NCBI RefSeq assembly: GCF_024347455.1
Contig: NZ_AP025483.1
Span: 2,480,001 to 2,544,000 of the forward strand
DNA: 64,000 nucleotides
Direction of reading: 5' to 3'
Source: Vibrio echinoideorum
GTDB lineage: Bacteria; Pseudomonadota; Gammaproteobacteria; Enterobacterales; Vibrionaceae
The translations under genes and the position numbers were made by a program. Position 1 is the stretch's first letter, and every line of letters begins with the position of its first letter. Shown piece by piece: positions 46,201 to 56,100 of the stretch. Below the pieces are notes generated by a model. It ran no database searches. It was not told the DNA's origin and saw only the letters and a program-made list of their open reading frames with translations.

Positions 46201-49200
46201 GCTTCGGGCAACGTCACCGAAAAAACTGAGATTGTTGAAGTGAAAGTTGAAGTCGAGAAAATCGTGGAAAAAGAAGTGATCAAAACAGAAATCGTTGAAG
46301 TACATGTGCCTGCTCCTCAAGCTTCAAATGTACAACAATCAGTTGCAGCACCAAATGTACGAGTAGCAACAGCAACTCAGCAGCCTCAAGTGGCGCAACC
46401 TGCACCAGCGACTATTCAACCAACAGCTTCAGTAACGGTTGATGAGTCTTCACTGCAATCATTCTTCAATGCTCAACAACAAGCAGCAGAAGTACATCAG
46501 CAGTTCCTTGCGATTCCTCAGCAATACGGTGACACGTTCAACACCCTAATGTCTGAGCAAGCGAAAATGGCAACAGCAGGCGTAGCAATTCCTGAGAACC
46601 TACAGCGTTCTATGGAGATGTTCCACCAGCACCAAGCTGAAACGCTAAAAGCTCACGCTCATTACCTAGAAATGCAAGCGCACAGCAACAACTCAGCACT
46701 TAACATGCTGACGCAAGGTTCAGTCGAAACAGCACAACCAACCTTCGTTGCGTCTGTAAATGCTCAGCCAGCGATTCAAGCTACTCCAACAGCTATCGTT
46801 CAACAGCCTGTAGCTCAAGTACAAGCGACTCCTGTACAAGCTCAGTCTGTTCAAGCTGCGCCGGTTCAAAATACAACAACTCAGCAAGCTCCAGTACAGA
46901 AAGCAGCTCCTGCACCACAAGTAGCAGCTCAGGCCGCAGCGCCTGTTGCAGCTCAACCAGTGCCAGTTAAAGCGCAACCGGTTCCTGTGGCTGCACCAGT
47001 AGCAGTACAATCAGCAGATGCTGAAAAAGTGATGCTAGAAGTGGTCGCTGAGAAAACGGGTTACCCAACGGAAATGCTTGATCTAGAAATGGACATGGAA
47101 GCAGACCTTGGTATCGACTCAATCAAACGCGTAGAGATTCTTGGTACCGTTCAAGACGAAATGCCAAACCTACCTGAGCTGAACCCTGAAGATTTAGCTG
47201 AGTGTCGTACTCTTGGCGAAATCGTTACTTACATGAACAGCAAGATGCCTGCATCAGCGCCTGTTGCTGCACAGCCAAGCGCAACCGCTCCTGTTCAAGC
47301 AGCTAACGGTCTTGATGCAAAAGTCGTTCAACAAACCATGCTAGAAGTGGTTGCTGAGAAGACAGGTTACCCAACGGAAATGCTTGATCTAGAAATGGAT
47401 ATGGAAGCAGACCTTGGTATCGATTCAATCAAGCGTGTTGAGATTCTTGGTACGGTTCAAGATGAACTGCCTACTCTTCCAGAGCTAAACCCTGAAGACT
47501 TAGCTGAGTGTCGCACTCTTGGCGAAATCGTTGCCTACATGAACAGCAAGCTTCCAGCTTCAGCTCCTGTGTCTTCACAGGCACCAATGGTTGCTCCGGC
47601 AACAGCTAGCAATGGACTAGATGCGGCTGTCGTTCAGAAAACCATGTTAGAAGTAGTCGCAGAGAAGACGGGCTACCCGACTGAAATGCTAGATCTAGCA
47701 ATGGACATGGAAGCTGACCTTGGTATCGATTCAATCAAGCGTGTTGAAATTCTAGGTACGGTTCAAGACGAGCTACCGACTCTTCCAGAGCTAAACCCTG
47801 AAGATCTCGCTGAGTGTCGTACTCTAGGCGAGATCGTTGACTACATGAACAGTAAGCTTCCCGTTTCTGCTCCAGTAGCAACTCAAGCATCTGCATCAGC
47901 GCAAGCAGTATCAAACGCTTTAAACGCAGAACAAGTTCAAAACACAATGCTGAGCGTAGTGGCTGATAAAACAGGCTACCCAACAGAAATGCTAGACCTA
48001 GCAATGGACATGGAAGCAGACCTTGGCATCGACTCAATCAAACGTGTTGAGATCCTTGGTACGGTTCAAGACCAGCTACCAACACTGCCAGAGCTGAACC
48101 CTGAAGATTTGGCTGAGTGTCGTACTCTGGGTGAAATCGTTGCTTACATGAATACTAAAGGCATGAACAGCAAGCTAGGCGCTACTGCTACTACGAGTAC
48201 AGAAGTCGCTGCAGCAACTGTAGAAAGCACGAGCAACGACCTAAACCCTGCTCACGTTCAATCAACAATGATGGAAGTGGTTGCCGACAAAACAGGCTAC
48301 CCAGCAGAAATGCTCGACCTAGCGATGGACATGGAAGCAGACCTTGGCATCGACTCAATCAAACGTGTTGAGATCCTGGGTACGGTTCAAGACCAGCTAC
48401 CAACACTGCCAGAGCTAAACCCTGAAGACTTAGCTGAGTGTCGTACGCTTGGTGAAATCGTTACTTACATGCAAAGCAAGCTATCCGCAGCAGCACCCGT
48501 AGCGACTCCTAAAGCTGAATCAGTAACGCCTATCGCAGAAACAGCGACAGCGGAACTTCCTCCACACAATGAGGTAGCGCTAAAAAAGCTACCAGCGGCA
48601 GATAAACTCGTCGATTGTTTCTCAAAAGACGCTTGTGTCGTGATCACAGATGATGGTCACAACGCCGGTGTTCTAGCAGAAAAGTTGACCGCTAACGGCA
48701 TTCAAGTTGCTGTAGTGCGTAGTGCTCTTTCTGCCGCGTCACCTTTAAACAGTGAAATCGCAAGCTACACACTCAACAGCGTCGATGATGCTGGTGTGAC
48801 TGCAGTTATTAACGACATCGAAGCAGACCTTAAAACGTCGAACAAAGTGATTGCTGGCTTCATTCATTTACAAGCTATCGTTGATGCGAAACAAAGCAAC
48901 GAGCAAGCGGTTAACTTGAATGCAGACTCAAGAACTTCGCTAACCACAGCGTTCTTGTTCGCGAAGCACCTAAATGGCCAACTGACTGCTGTTTCTGGTC
49001 GCAGCGTGTTCTTCACGCTAAGCCGAATCGATGGTGGCTTTGGTTACTTAGATACTAAGCAATTAGCGAATGCAGAACTTAACCAAGCCGCGTTGTCTGG
49101 TCTCACTAAGACACTAAGCCATGAATGGTCAAACGTGTTCTGCCGTGCATTGGATGCTGACGCTTCTATTGATGCTCGTCACCTAGCTGAAGCTATCACA

Positions 49201-51129
49201 GGCGAACTGTTCGATATCGATACCAACACGGTTGAAATCGGCCTTAGCCATGCGGAAAACGGTGAATCTGGTCGTGCAACATTGATTGCGGCAACACCAG
49301 GAGCTGCACAAACGAAGAACACAGGCGCTCAACTCACCAAGAGCGACAAAGTTCTCGTAACGGGTGGCGCTAAAGGCGTGACGTTTGAATGTGCGCTGAC
49401 GCTTGCTAAGCAATGTAAGTCTCACTTCATTCTTGCGGGTCGTAGTAAGCATATTACTTCAGCTGAGCTACCTCAGTGGGCACAAGGCAAGCAAGAGAAA
49501 GAGCTAAAACCAGCGGCTATCGCTCACCTACAAGCAACAGGTGACAAACCAACGCCGAAAAAAGTTGATGCCTTGCTAAAACCGGTATTGAGCAGCCTTG
49601 AAATCAACGCAGCACTTGCCGCTTTCAACGAGATTGGCGCGAGCGCTGAATACCTAAGCCTAGATGTATCGAACCATGAGTCAGTAGCGAAAACGCTGGC
49701 AAATTTCGATGGCATCACAGGTCTTATCCACGGTGCAGGCGTACTGGCTGACAAACACATTCAAGACAAAACGCTTGATGAACTGAACATGGTTTACGGC
49801 ACGAAAGTGGGCGGACTAGAAGCGGTTCTTGGCGGTCTTGATAGCAGCAAGCTAAAACTGATTGCGATGTTCTCTTCGGCGGCGGGTTTCTACGGAAACA
49901 CAGGCCAAAGTGATTACTCGATGTCTAACGAGATCCTAAACAAAGCAGCTCTGCAGTTGTCTGCGCGTAACCCTCAAGCGAAAGTGATGAGCTTCAACTG
50001 GGGACCGTGGGACGGTGGCATGGTCAACGCAGCACTGAAACGTATGTTCACAGAACGTGGTGTGTACGTAATTCCTCTTCAAGCAGGTGCAGAGCTGTTT
50101 AGCTCTCAACTACTGAACGAAACTGGCATTCAATTGCTGGTTGGTACGAGCATGCAAGGTTCTGACAACAAGGAAGCTGCTGTAAAAAAGCTTAATGCGG
50201 AGTCTGTGCATCTTGCAAAGAGTCCGCTGAATACAAGCATCACTGTGACACGTCATCTTGATCCAAAGGCATTGCCTTTCATTCAAGATCACTGCATTGC
50301 CGGTAACCCAGTGTTACCGACAGTGTGTGCCATCCAATGGATGCGTGAAGTGGCAGAGCAACTGTTAGGGGTGAACGTTAGCGTTCACAACTACAAACTG
50401 CTTAAGGGTGTGATTTTTGATACTGATGAAGTGCAAGAACTGAATCTGGTTCTTTCTTCTGATGCTAAATCAAAAGATCAGCTAAAAGCGGTGATCAGTT
50501 GCCAAGGGCGACCACAGTATCAAGCTCAGTTGCAAGTTGCCTCTGTGCAAGTGTCTGAAGATGTTCAACAAGCGTCAGTAAAACGCTTTGAGGCCAACAC
50601 TTCAGCACCTGTAACAACGGCACAAGCTCTATACAGTGACGGTACTCTGTTTCATGGACCAAGATTGCAAGGTATTACCTCAGTCGAACGCTTTGACGAC
50701 TTAGGCTTATTGGCTCAATGCCAGTTGCCTCAGATTGAAAACAGCGACTGCGGATCATTTATTCCTAAGCAAGGCTTTGGTGATAGCCAGCCATTTGCTG
50801 AAGATTATCTGTTGCAAGCAATGCTGGTATGGGCTCGATTGAAATACGGCGCGGCAAGCCTACCGTCTGCAATCGGTGAGTTTATTTGTTACGCACCGAT
50901 GCACAATGGTGACCAAGGTTGGCTAGAGCTGAGCGTGATAAAAAGCACGGCTCGTTCGCTGCAAGCTGATATCTCGCTTTACCACCAAGATGGTCGTTTA
51001 AGCGCAGTAATGAAAGGTGCAAAAGTCACCATCAGCAAGAGCTTAAACGACGCATTTTTGCCGAAGTCTAGCTCAGCAGTATCGAAGAAAGAGGCGACTA
51101 AGAACGCAGAAAAGGAGCAATTGTCATAG
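43282..51129 (+). CDS. pfaA: PUFA synthase subunit PfaA (KS-MAT-5xACP-KR-DH)
   Basis: 2615 residues from ATG 43282 (GGAG upstream); 44 further codons upstream are open but do not fit the family N-terminus. Domains: ketosynthase about 24-475 (Cys223 in DAACAGS, later EAHGTGT and GHTKSTAGT), malonyl-CoA transacylase about 590-890 (Ser697 in GHSFGE), a charged E/K/V coil and an A/Q/P linker, five acyl-carrier domains (LGIDSIK serines at 1280, 1382, 1484, 1585, 1692), ketoreductase about 1780-2260 (VTGGAKGV, Tyr2212) and a C-terminal PKS-type dehydratase-like fold (DHCIAGNPVLP, His2337). It is the chain-building core of omega-3 PUFA synthesis, an anaerobic polyketide-like route. It is first in pfaABCD. 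Five carrier domains are within the usual range of five or six. Confidence 0.97.
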   Translation: MSQPEKNTPESVDDTRLNKRLKDMPVAIVGMASMFANSRYLNKFWDLISEKIDAITEVPDTHWRPEDYYDADRTTPDKSYCKRGGFIPEVDFNPMEFGLPPNILELTDTSQLLSLIVAKEVLEDAKLPEGYDRDKIGITLGVGGGQKIAQSLNARLQYPVLKKVFKSSGINDEDSEMLIKKFQDQYIHWEENSFPGSLGNVISGRIANRFDLGGINCVVDAACAGSLAAMRMALSELVEGRSEMMITGGVCTDNSPTMYMSFSKTPAFTTNETIQPFDIDSKGMMIGEGIGMVALKRLEDAERDGDRIYSVIKGVGSSSDGKFKSIYAPRPEGQAKALKRAYDDAGFAPHTLGLLEAHGTGTAAGDVAEFGGLNSVFSENNEEKQHIALGSVKSQIGHTKSTAGTAGLIKAALALHHKVLPPTINVSAPNPKLDIENSPFYLNTQTRPWMKRVDGTPRRAGISSFGFGGTNFHVVMEEYTPEHARGDKYRQRQVPQTLLFSAESRQALVSDLKQISTQATDAAFKLETLAEQHALREVDAKHARIGLVVTDQADLQAQLTQAVSMLESQTKTHWQMPNGTSYRESALIAENGAGKVAALFAGQGSQYLNMGRELACHYPEMRQQLAQADQVFGQHKKTALSQILFPIPTFTPEATKAQEAVLTNTANAQSAIGTVSMGQFDIMTQAGFKADMVAGHSFGELSALCASGVISQDDYYQLAFARGDAMAATPEQGDSGTMFAVILDADKLPAVESCISQFEGVSIANYNAPTQLVIAGPTATVQQAAQALTEQGFKAIALPVSGAFHTPLVAHAQKPFASAIDKASFSAPTLPLYSNATGKLHSKDAKAIKKAFKQHMLQSVRFSEQIEAMYEAGARVFVEFGPKNILQKLVEKTLADKNEELYAISINPSPKGDSDQQLRLAAVQLCVAGVSLDNIDPYQADIAEPAKASPMNIKLNATNYISPATRKKMDQSLASGNVTEKTEIVEVKVEVEKIVEKEVIKTEIVEVHVPAPQASNVQQSVAAPNVRVATATQQPQVAQPAPATIQPTASVTVDESSLQSFFNAQQQAAEVHQQFLAIPQQYGDTFNTLMSEQAKMATAGVAIPENLQRSMEMFHQHQAETLKAHAHYLEMQAHSNNSALNMLTQGSVETAQPTFVASVNAQPAIQATPTAIVQQPVAQVQATPVQAQSVQAAPVQNTTTQQAPVQKAAPAPQVAAQAAAPVAAQPVPVKAQPVPVAAPVAVQSADAEKVMLEVVAEKTGYPTEMLDLEMDMEADLGIDSIKRVEILGTVQDEMPNLPELNPEDLAECRTLGEIVTYMNSKMPASAPVAAQPSATAPVQAANGLDAKVVQQTMLEVVAEKTGYPTEMLDLEMDMEADLGIDSIKRVEILGTVQDELPTLPELNPEDLAECRTLGEIVAYMNSKLPASAPVSSQAPMVAPATASNGLDAAVVQKTMLEVVAEKTGYPTEMLDLAMDMEADLGIDSIKRVEILGTVQDELPTLPELNPEDLAECRTLGEIVDYMNSKLPVSAPVATQASASAQAVSNALNAEQVQNTMLSVVADKTGYPTEMLDLAMDMEADLGIDSIKRVEILGTVQDQLPTLPELNPEDLAECRTLGEIVAYMNTKGMNSKLGATATTSTEVAAATVESTSNDLNPAHVQSTMMEVVADKTGYPAEMLDLAMDMEADLGIDSIKRVEILGTVQDQLPTLPELNPEDLAECRTLGEIVTYMQSKLSAAAPVATPKAESVTPIAETATAELPPHNEVALKKLPAADKLVDCFSKDACVVITDDGHNAGVLAEKLTANGIQVAVVRSALSAASPLNSEIASYTLNSVDDAGVTAVINDIEADLKTSNKVIAGFIHLQAIVDAKQSNEQAVNLNADSRTSLTTAFLFAKHLNGQLTAVSGRSVFFTLSRIDGGFGYLDTKQLANAELNQAALSGLTKTLSHEWSNVFCRALDADASIDARHLAEAITGELFDIDTNTVEIGLSHAENGESGRATLIAATPGAAQTKNTGAQLTKSDKVLVTGGAKGVTFECALTLAKQCKSHFILAGRSKHITSAELPQWAQGKQEKELKPAAIAHLQATGDKPTPKKVDALLKPVLSSLEINAALAAFNEIGASAEYLSLDVSNHESVAKTLANFDGITGLIHGAGVLADKHIQDKTLDELNMVYGTKVGGLEAVLGGLDSSKLKLIAMFSSAAGFYGNTGQSDYSMSNEILNKAALQLSARNPQAKVMSFNWGPWDGGMVNAALKRMFTERGVYVIPLQAGAELFSSQLLNETGIQLLVGTSMQGSDNKEAAVKKLNAESVHLAKSPLNTSITVTRHLDPKALPFIQDHCIAGNPVLPTVCAIQWMREVAEQLLGVNVSVHNYKLLKGVIFDTDEVQELNLVLSSDAKSKDQLKAVISCQGRPQYQAQLQVASVQVSEDVQQASVKRFEANTSAPVTTAQALYSDGTLFHGPRLQGITSVERFDDLGLLAQCQLPQIENSDCGSFIPKQGFGDSQPFAEDYLLQAMLVWARLKYGAASLPSAIGEFICYAPMHNGDQGWLELSVIKSTARSLQADISLYHQDGRLSAVMKGAKVTISKSLNDAFLPKSSSAVSKKEATKNAEKEQLS
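47032..48490 (+). repeat. Five tandem acyl-carrier repeats inside pfaA
   Basis: Repeats begin at ATG codons 47032, 47338, 47644, 47947 and 48268, so the steps are 306, 306, 303 and 321 bp. The carrier domains are nearly identical in protein (MDMEADLGIDSIKRVEILG in all five), while the linkers between them vary and are rich in A, P, S and V. DNA identity is high enough to allow recombination between copies. Confidence 0.95.
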
Positions 51130-53186
51130 TGACTGTTCCTACTAATAAAGCGATGCCATTGCGCATCGCTCTTTTAGCTCAGCCAGCAAACGCGGCTGAG
51201 CTTTCTGCCGACTTATTTCCCTCGTTCCCAGACATAATGGCTGTTGTGGTTGATGGCAATTTTAATCAAGCACTTACTCAAGCGATAGAGGCAGTCAATC
51301 AAGGCAGTATGGTTAAGCTTTGTTTGGATGCTCACTCACCATCATTGTTGATGTTAAGTGCGCTGAATGCTGCTCAGAATAAGATTCACCCACACGCGAA
51401 TTTAGCGGGCTTTGCCGAAACTCTCGATCTAGATAATGGAGATAGCGTTCAGCTTGCTCTAGAGATGTCACGCCGCCCCGCTTCAGACTTAAACCATCAA
51501 CAGCAATACTTTGCCCTATCTGCTTCGCAGCAGTTTGATGAATTGTTGAATATGGTTAATGCGATATCGAGCCGTTCATTGCCGAGCCATTCATTACCGA
51601 GCTCTTATTGGTTCACTGAGCCGAACAAAGCACGTGTTGCTGCGTTAACTTCCAGTGACGATAGCCAAAAAGCCACCAGCCTGATATTGACTCAAGCGAC
51701 CGGTTTACAAGAACCAAAACCATTGCTATCCAGCGAACGTTTGATGTTTGTGATTTCAGGCAACGAACAAGCCGAATTGGTTTCTCAATTAACCTCGTTA
51801 AGAGAAGATCTTAAATGCGTTAACGAATCGGCAGACCGTGAACTTGCTATCGCTACCTTAATGCATTCAAACCTAAGTCACTTCCAAAGCGTTCAGCACA
51901 ATGCTGGCCGTGGTGCGAACATCGTGATTCAAGCCGCTTCAATTGAGGCTGCAATACAAGAGAGCACTGCGCTAGAAAATGCGTTGCCAAAAGTAATGGC
52001 GGACAATAGCCAATACAAAACCCCAGCGGGCAGTTGTTTCTCACCGATGCCTCAGAGCAAAGGTGGCGTTGCATTTGTTTACCCTGGTGTTGGCACAGTT
52101 TATCCCGGCATGTTGCGCGAATTTCACCACAATTTCCCACAGTTATTTGCTCGTTTAGAACGTGAAGGTAACTTGAAAGAGATGCTGCAGGCTGACAAAA
52201 CCTACGCCGAAGACTCGCAAGAAATGTCGCTCAGTGAGCTGGCAATTGCCGGTGTGGGCAGTAGTTATCTGTTAACACAACTGCTGTGTGATGAATTCAA
52301 AGTGCAGCCAGATTTCGCTTTGGGTTACTCCAAGGGTGAAGCCTCCATGTGGGCCAGCTTAAATGTTTGGAAGAACCCGCATGCGCTGATTGAGATGACT
52401 CAAACTAGCCCTATTTTCACCACGGCTATTTCTGGCGAACTCACCGCAGTACGTCAAGATTGGCAGCTGAACAGCGACGAAAGCATCCAATGGAATAGCT
52501 TTGTGGTTCGCAGTGATGCACAAGCAATTGAGGCTCTGCTACCAGAGTTTCCACGTGCTTATCTCGCTATCATCCAAGGTGACACTTGCGTACTGGCAGG
52601 TTGTGAAAGCACATGTCGTGCACTACTCAAGAAACTGGGTAAACGTGGCATTGCCGCGAATCGTGTTACCGCAATGCACACCACACCAGCATTGAGCCAA
52701 CATAGCCAAGTGCGTGAGTTTTACACGCAACCACTGTTCGACGAATTGCCAAAGCATATCCGCTTTATCAGCGCAGCAGGTCTACCGACGGGCGCACCAA
52801 TCAATATCGACAGCGATAGCATCGCCCTTTCGATTGCCGACACTTTCTGTTCGACGCTGGATTTCACCGCGTTGATCCAGAGTGCACGTCAACAAGGTGC
52901 TCGTCTGTTTGTCGAAGTGGGTGCCGATCGTCAAACCAGCACATTGATCGACAAGATCAATCGTAGCGACAACGTAGCAGACCAATACTGCACAATCGCT
53001 TCCAATGCCAAAGGCGGTGACGATGTTGTCACGCTCATCAAATGCATTGGTCAGCTCATTACTCATCAAATCCCATTGTCTGTCGAGCCTCTTATCCAAG
53101 GGCTAGACCAACAGATCACCGCAGCTAAGCAATTAAGCGGTTTATCTCAAGGCAGCGCAGTGAATTATCAAGGAGAGCTAGTATGA
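51129..53186 (+). CDS. pfaB: PUFA synthase subunit PfaB (acyltransferase)
   Basis: 685 residues. The start is GTG at 51129, sharing a base with the pfaA stop (TAGTG), after an AAGGAGC ribosome binding site. The N-terminal 300 residues have no clear motif and seem to be a degenerate ketosynthase-like part. The C-terminal half is an acyltransferase domain (VAFVYPGVGTVYPGM about 316-330, catalytic Ser401 in GYSKGEA). PfaB is regarded as a key factor in whether EPA or DHA is made. The next gene, pfaC, starts within its stop codon. Confidence 0.95.
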   Translation: MTVPTNKAMPLRIALLAQPANAAELSADLFPSFPDIMAVVVDGNFNQALTQAIEAVNQGSMVKLCLDAHSPSLLMLSALNAAQNKIHPHANLAGFAETLDLDNGDSVQLALEMSRRPASDLNHQQQYFALSASQQFDELLNMVNAISSRSLPSHSLPSSYWFTEPNKARVAALTSSDDSQKATSLILTQATGLQEPKPLLSSERLMFVISGNEQAELVSQLTSLREDLKCVNESADRELAIATLMHSNLSHFQSVQHNAGRGANIVIQAASIEAAIQESTALENALPKVMADNSQYKTPAGSCFSPMPQSKGGVAFVYPGVGTVYPGMLREFHHNFPQLFARLEREGNLKEMLQADKTYAEDSQEMSLSELAIAGVGSSYLLTQLLCDEFKVQPDFALGYSKGEASMWASLNVWKNPHALIEMTQTSPIFTTAISGELTAVRQDWQLNSDESIQWNSFVVRSDAQAIEALLPEFPRAYLAIIQGDTCVLAGCESTCRALLKKLGKRGIAANRVTAMHTTPALSQHSQVREFYTQPLFDELPKHIRFISAAGLPTGAPINIDSDSIALSIADTFCSTLDFTALIQSARQQGARLFVEVGADRQTSTLIDKINRSDNVADQYCTIASNAKGGDDVVTLIKCIGQLITHQIPLSVEPLIQGLDQQITAAKQLSGLSQGSAVNYQGELV

Positions 53187-56100
53187 GTTCTCAATCGAAG
53201 CCATCTCAATATCAAGCTCAGGCTCAAGCTAAGAACAAACAGCAAGTGAAGTGCAATAAGATCGCGATTGTCGGTATTGCTAACCAATACCCAGAAGCTG
53301 ATACGCCAAAAGATTTTTGGCAAAACTTGCTGAATAAAAAAGATTCTCGAACCACATTAAGCGCTGAAAAGTTAGGTGCTAAACCTGAAAGCTATCAGGG
53401 CGTTCAAGGTGAGTCAGACCGCTTTTACTGTGACAAAGGCGGCTACATCGAAAACTTCAATTTCGATAGCAATGGCTACCGCTTAACAGCAGAATCATTT
53501 AACGGCGTAGATCAAAGCTTCCTATGGGCTTTGGACACAAGTCGTAAGGCGTTAGTCGACGCAGGCATTAATTTAAATGCCGATGTTTTAGAGCGCACAG
53601 GCGTGATCATGGGTGCCCTTTCGTTCCCAACCACACGTTCAAACGACCTGTTTCTGCCGATGTATCACTCGGTGGTCGAGAAAGCACTTAAAGATAAATT
53701 GGCTAATGACCAGTTTTCACTGCTACCAACCAATGAAACCGTGCAAGACCTCAACCCTATCAATGGTGCTGCAGCACATAATGCCTCTAAGTTAGTGGCT
53801 GATGCATTGGGTCTAGGCAACGTGCAACTTAGCCTAGATGCAGCATGTGCAAGTTCAGTGTATTCATTGAAGTTAGCGTGTGATTACTTGAACACGGGCA
53901 AAGCCGACATGATGTTGGCAGGCGCGGTATCAGGTGCTGACCCATTCTTTATCAACATGGGTTTTTCCATTTTCCACGCTTACCCTGACCACGGTGTGTC
54001 GGTTCCGTTTGATAGCAACAGTAAAGGTCTATTTGCTGGCGAAGGTGCCGGTGTTTTAGTCCTAAAACGCTTAGCTGATGCAGAGCGTGATGGCGACAAC
54101 ATTTACGCAGTCGTCAGCGGTATTGGCTTGTCGAACGATGGCCGTGGCCAGTTCGTATTAAGCCCAAATAGCAAAGGACAAGTACAAGCCTTTGAACGCG
54201 CTTACGAGGCATCAAACCTAACACCAGACAGCATTGAGGTGATTGAGTGTCACGCAACCGGCACACCATTGGGTGACAAGGTTGAGTTAACCTCAATGGA
54301 GCGTTTCTTTGCTGACAAATTGAATGGTTCTAACCCGCCATTGATTGGCTCTGCGAAGTCCAACCTCGGTCACTTGCTGACTGCGGCAGGTATGCCAGGG
54401 ATCATGAAGATGATCTTCGCGATGAAAGAAGGTGTGCTTCCTCCAAGTATTAATTTGGACAAGCCACTATCATCGCCTGAAGGTTTATTTGGATCACAGA
54501 CTCTGCCAACGCAGGTTCAACCTTGGCCAAGTAAAGCAGGTAACCAAGAGCGCTGTGCGGGTGTTTCTGTATTTGGTTTCGGTGGTTGTAACGCTCACTT
54601 ACTGCTTGAAGCGTATTCAGACACCAGTCATGTAAACCAGACTCTAGAGTCAGCGTCTCCAAGCCTACAGCCGTCCAATTTAAGCATTACTGGCCTCGCG
54701 TCTCACTTCGGTTCTCTGCAAAGCATCAATGCGCTAAGCACTGCAATTGAAACCAACAACGATGCTTTCATTGCTTTGCCTAAGAAACGCTGGAAAGGCT
54801 TAGACCAACATCCAGAACTACTGAATCAGTTTGGTTTACACGGCATTCCAAACGGAGCGTACATCGATCAATTCGATCTCGATTTCCTACGCTTTAAAGT
54901 GCCGCCTAATGAAGATGACCGTTTGATCTCTCAGCAGTTGCTACTGATGAAAGTTGCAGACGAAGCCATCAAAGATGCCAAGCTCGTGGCAGGCCAAAAG
55001 GTTGCAGTACTGGTAGCGATGGAAACTGAGCTTGAGATGCACCAATTCCGTGGACGCGTAAACCTGCATAGCCAATTGGCTGACAGCTTTACCAACATGG
55101 GTATTGAGCTAACACAAGATGAATACCAATCGCTAGAAACCATCGCGATGGACAGTGTGATGGACGCAGCCAAGCTGAACCAATACACCAGTTTCATCGG
55201 CAATATCATGGCTTCGCGTATCTCTTCACTATGGGACTTTAACGGCCCTGCGTTTACGATTTCAGCCGCTGAACAGTCAGTTGCTCGTTGTATCGACGTC
55301 GCGCAAAACCTAATGTCGCAAGAATCAATAGATGCAGTCGTGATTGCAGCTGTTGATCTAAGTGGCAGTGCAGAACATGTGATTCTGAAGAACAGCGTGA
55401 GCCCAGTGTCACTTGTACCAAAATTCGGACAGCCGCAAGACGGCAATTGGAATGTGGGTGAAGGCGCAGGTGCCATTGTTCTTGTTGAAGAAAACCGAGT
55501 AGCTAGCAATCAAGATACGGCTTACGGCAGCATCAACGCATTAGCCTTTGGTTCAAGCGAGCATAACAACGCCGTTGCTGATGAGTTACTGACTCAAGTC
55601 GGTATGAACTCGAACGATGTTTCATTGCTTGAGCTTAACCATGCACCAGAGTCTTCATCACACGAGCTTGTACCTCTCAACTTAGGGGTTTCCAAGACGA
55701 CTCAAGCGAGTCAGCGTGTAGGTCACTGCTCTGCAGCCTCTGGTATGGCAAGCCTGCTACACGGTCTGCTCAACCTGAACTTGGCTCCTCTGAATCCAAA
55801 TATCAGCTCTAAGAGTGCGATTGTTGCCAACATCAGCGAAGGACAATGTTCACAGCTGCTACTAAGCCAATCGAGTGTTGAATCTCAATCACTTTCCGTT
55901 CGTTTAAGCAATGAACTGGCGAGCGATGCTAAACGTCAATTGGTTAAGCAAGTGACTCTTGGTGGTCGCGATATCTATCAACATATTGCCCAAACCCCAG
56001 TGACTAACTTAGCAACGATTCAACAGAAAGCTTCTGGTAAACAAGCAGCAAGAGTAGCGTCGATTCCAACGACAGCAAATATTAAAGCAGCCCTTGCGCA

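Noticed and set aside
43728..52140. Several antisense frames of 60-120 codons inside pfaA and pfaB
   Set aside because: They mirror the codon use of the strongly coding plus strand and contain no domain or ribosome binding site.
54931..55509. 192-codon antisense frame in pfaC
   Set aside because: Serine/alanine/threonine-rich shadow of the CLF domain; no sign of independent function.
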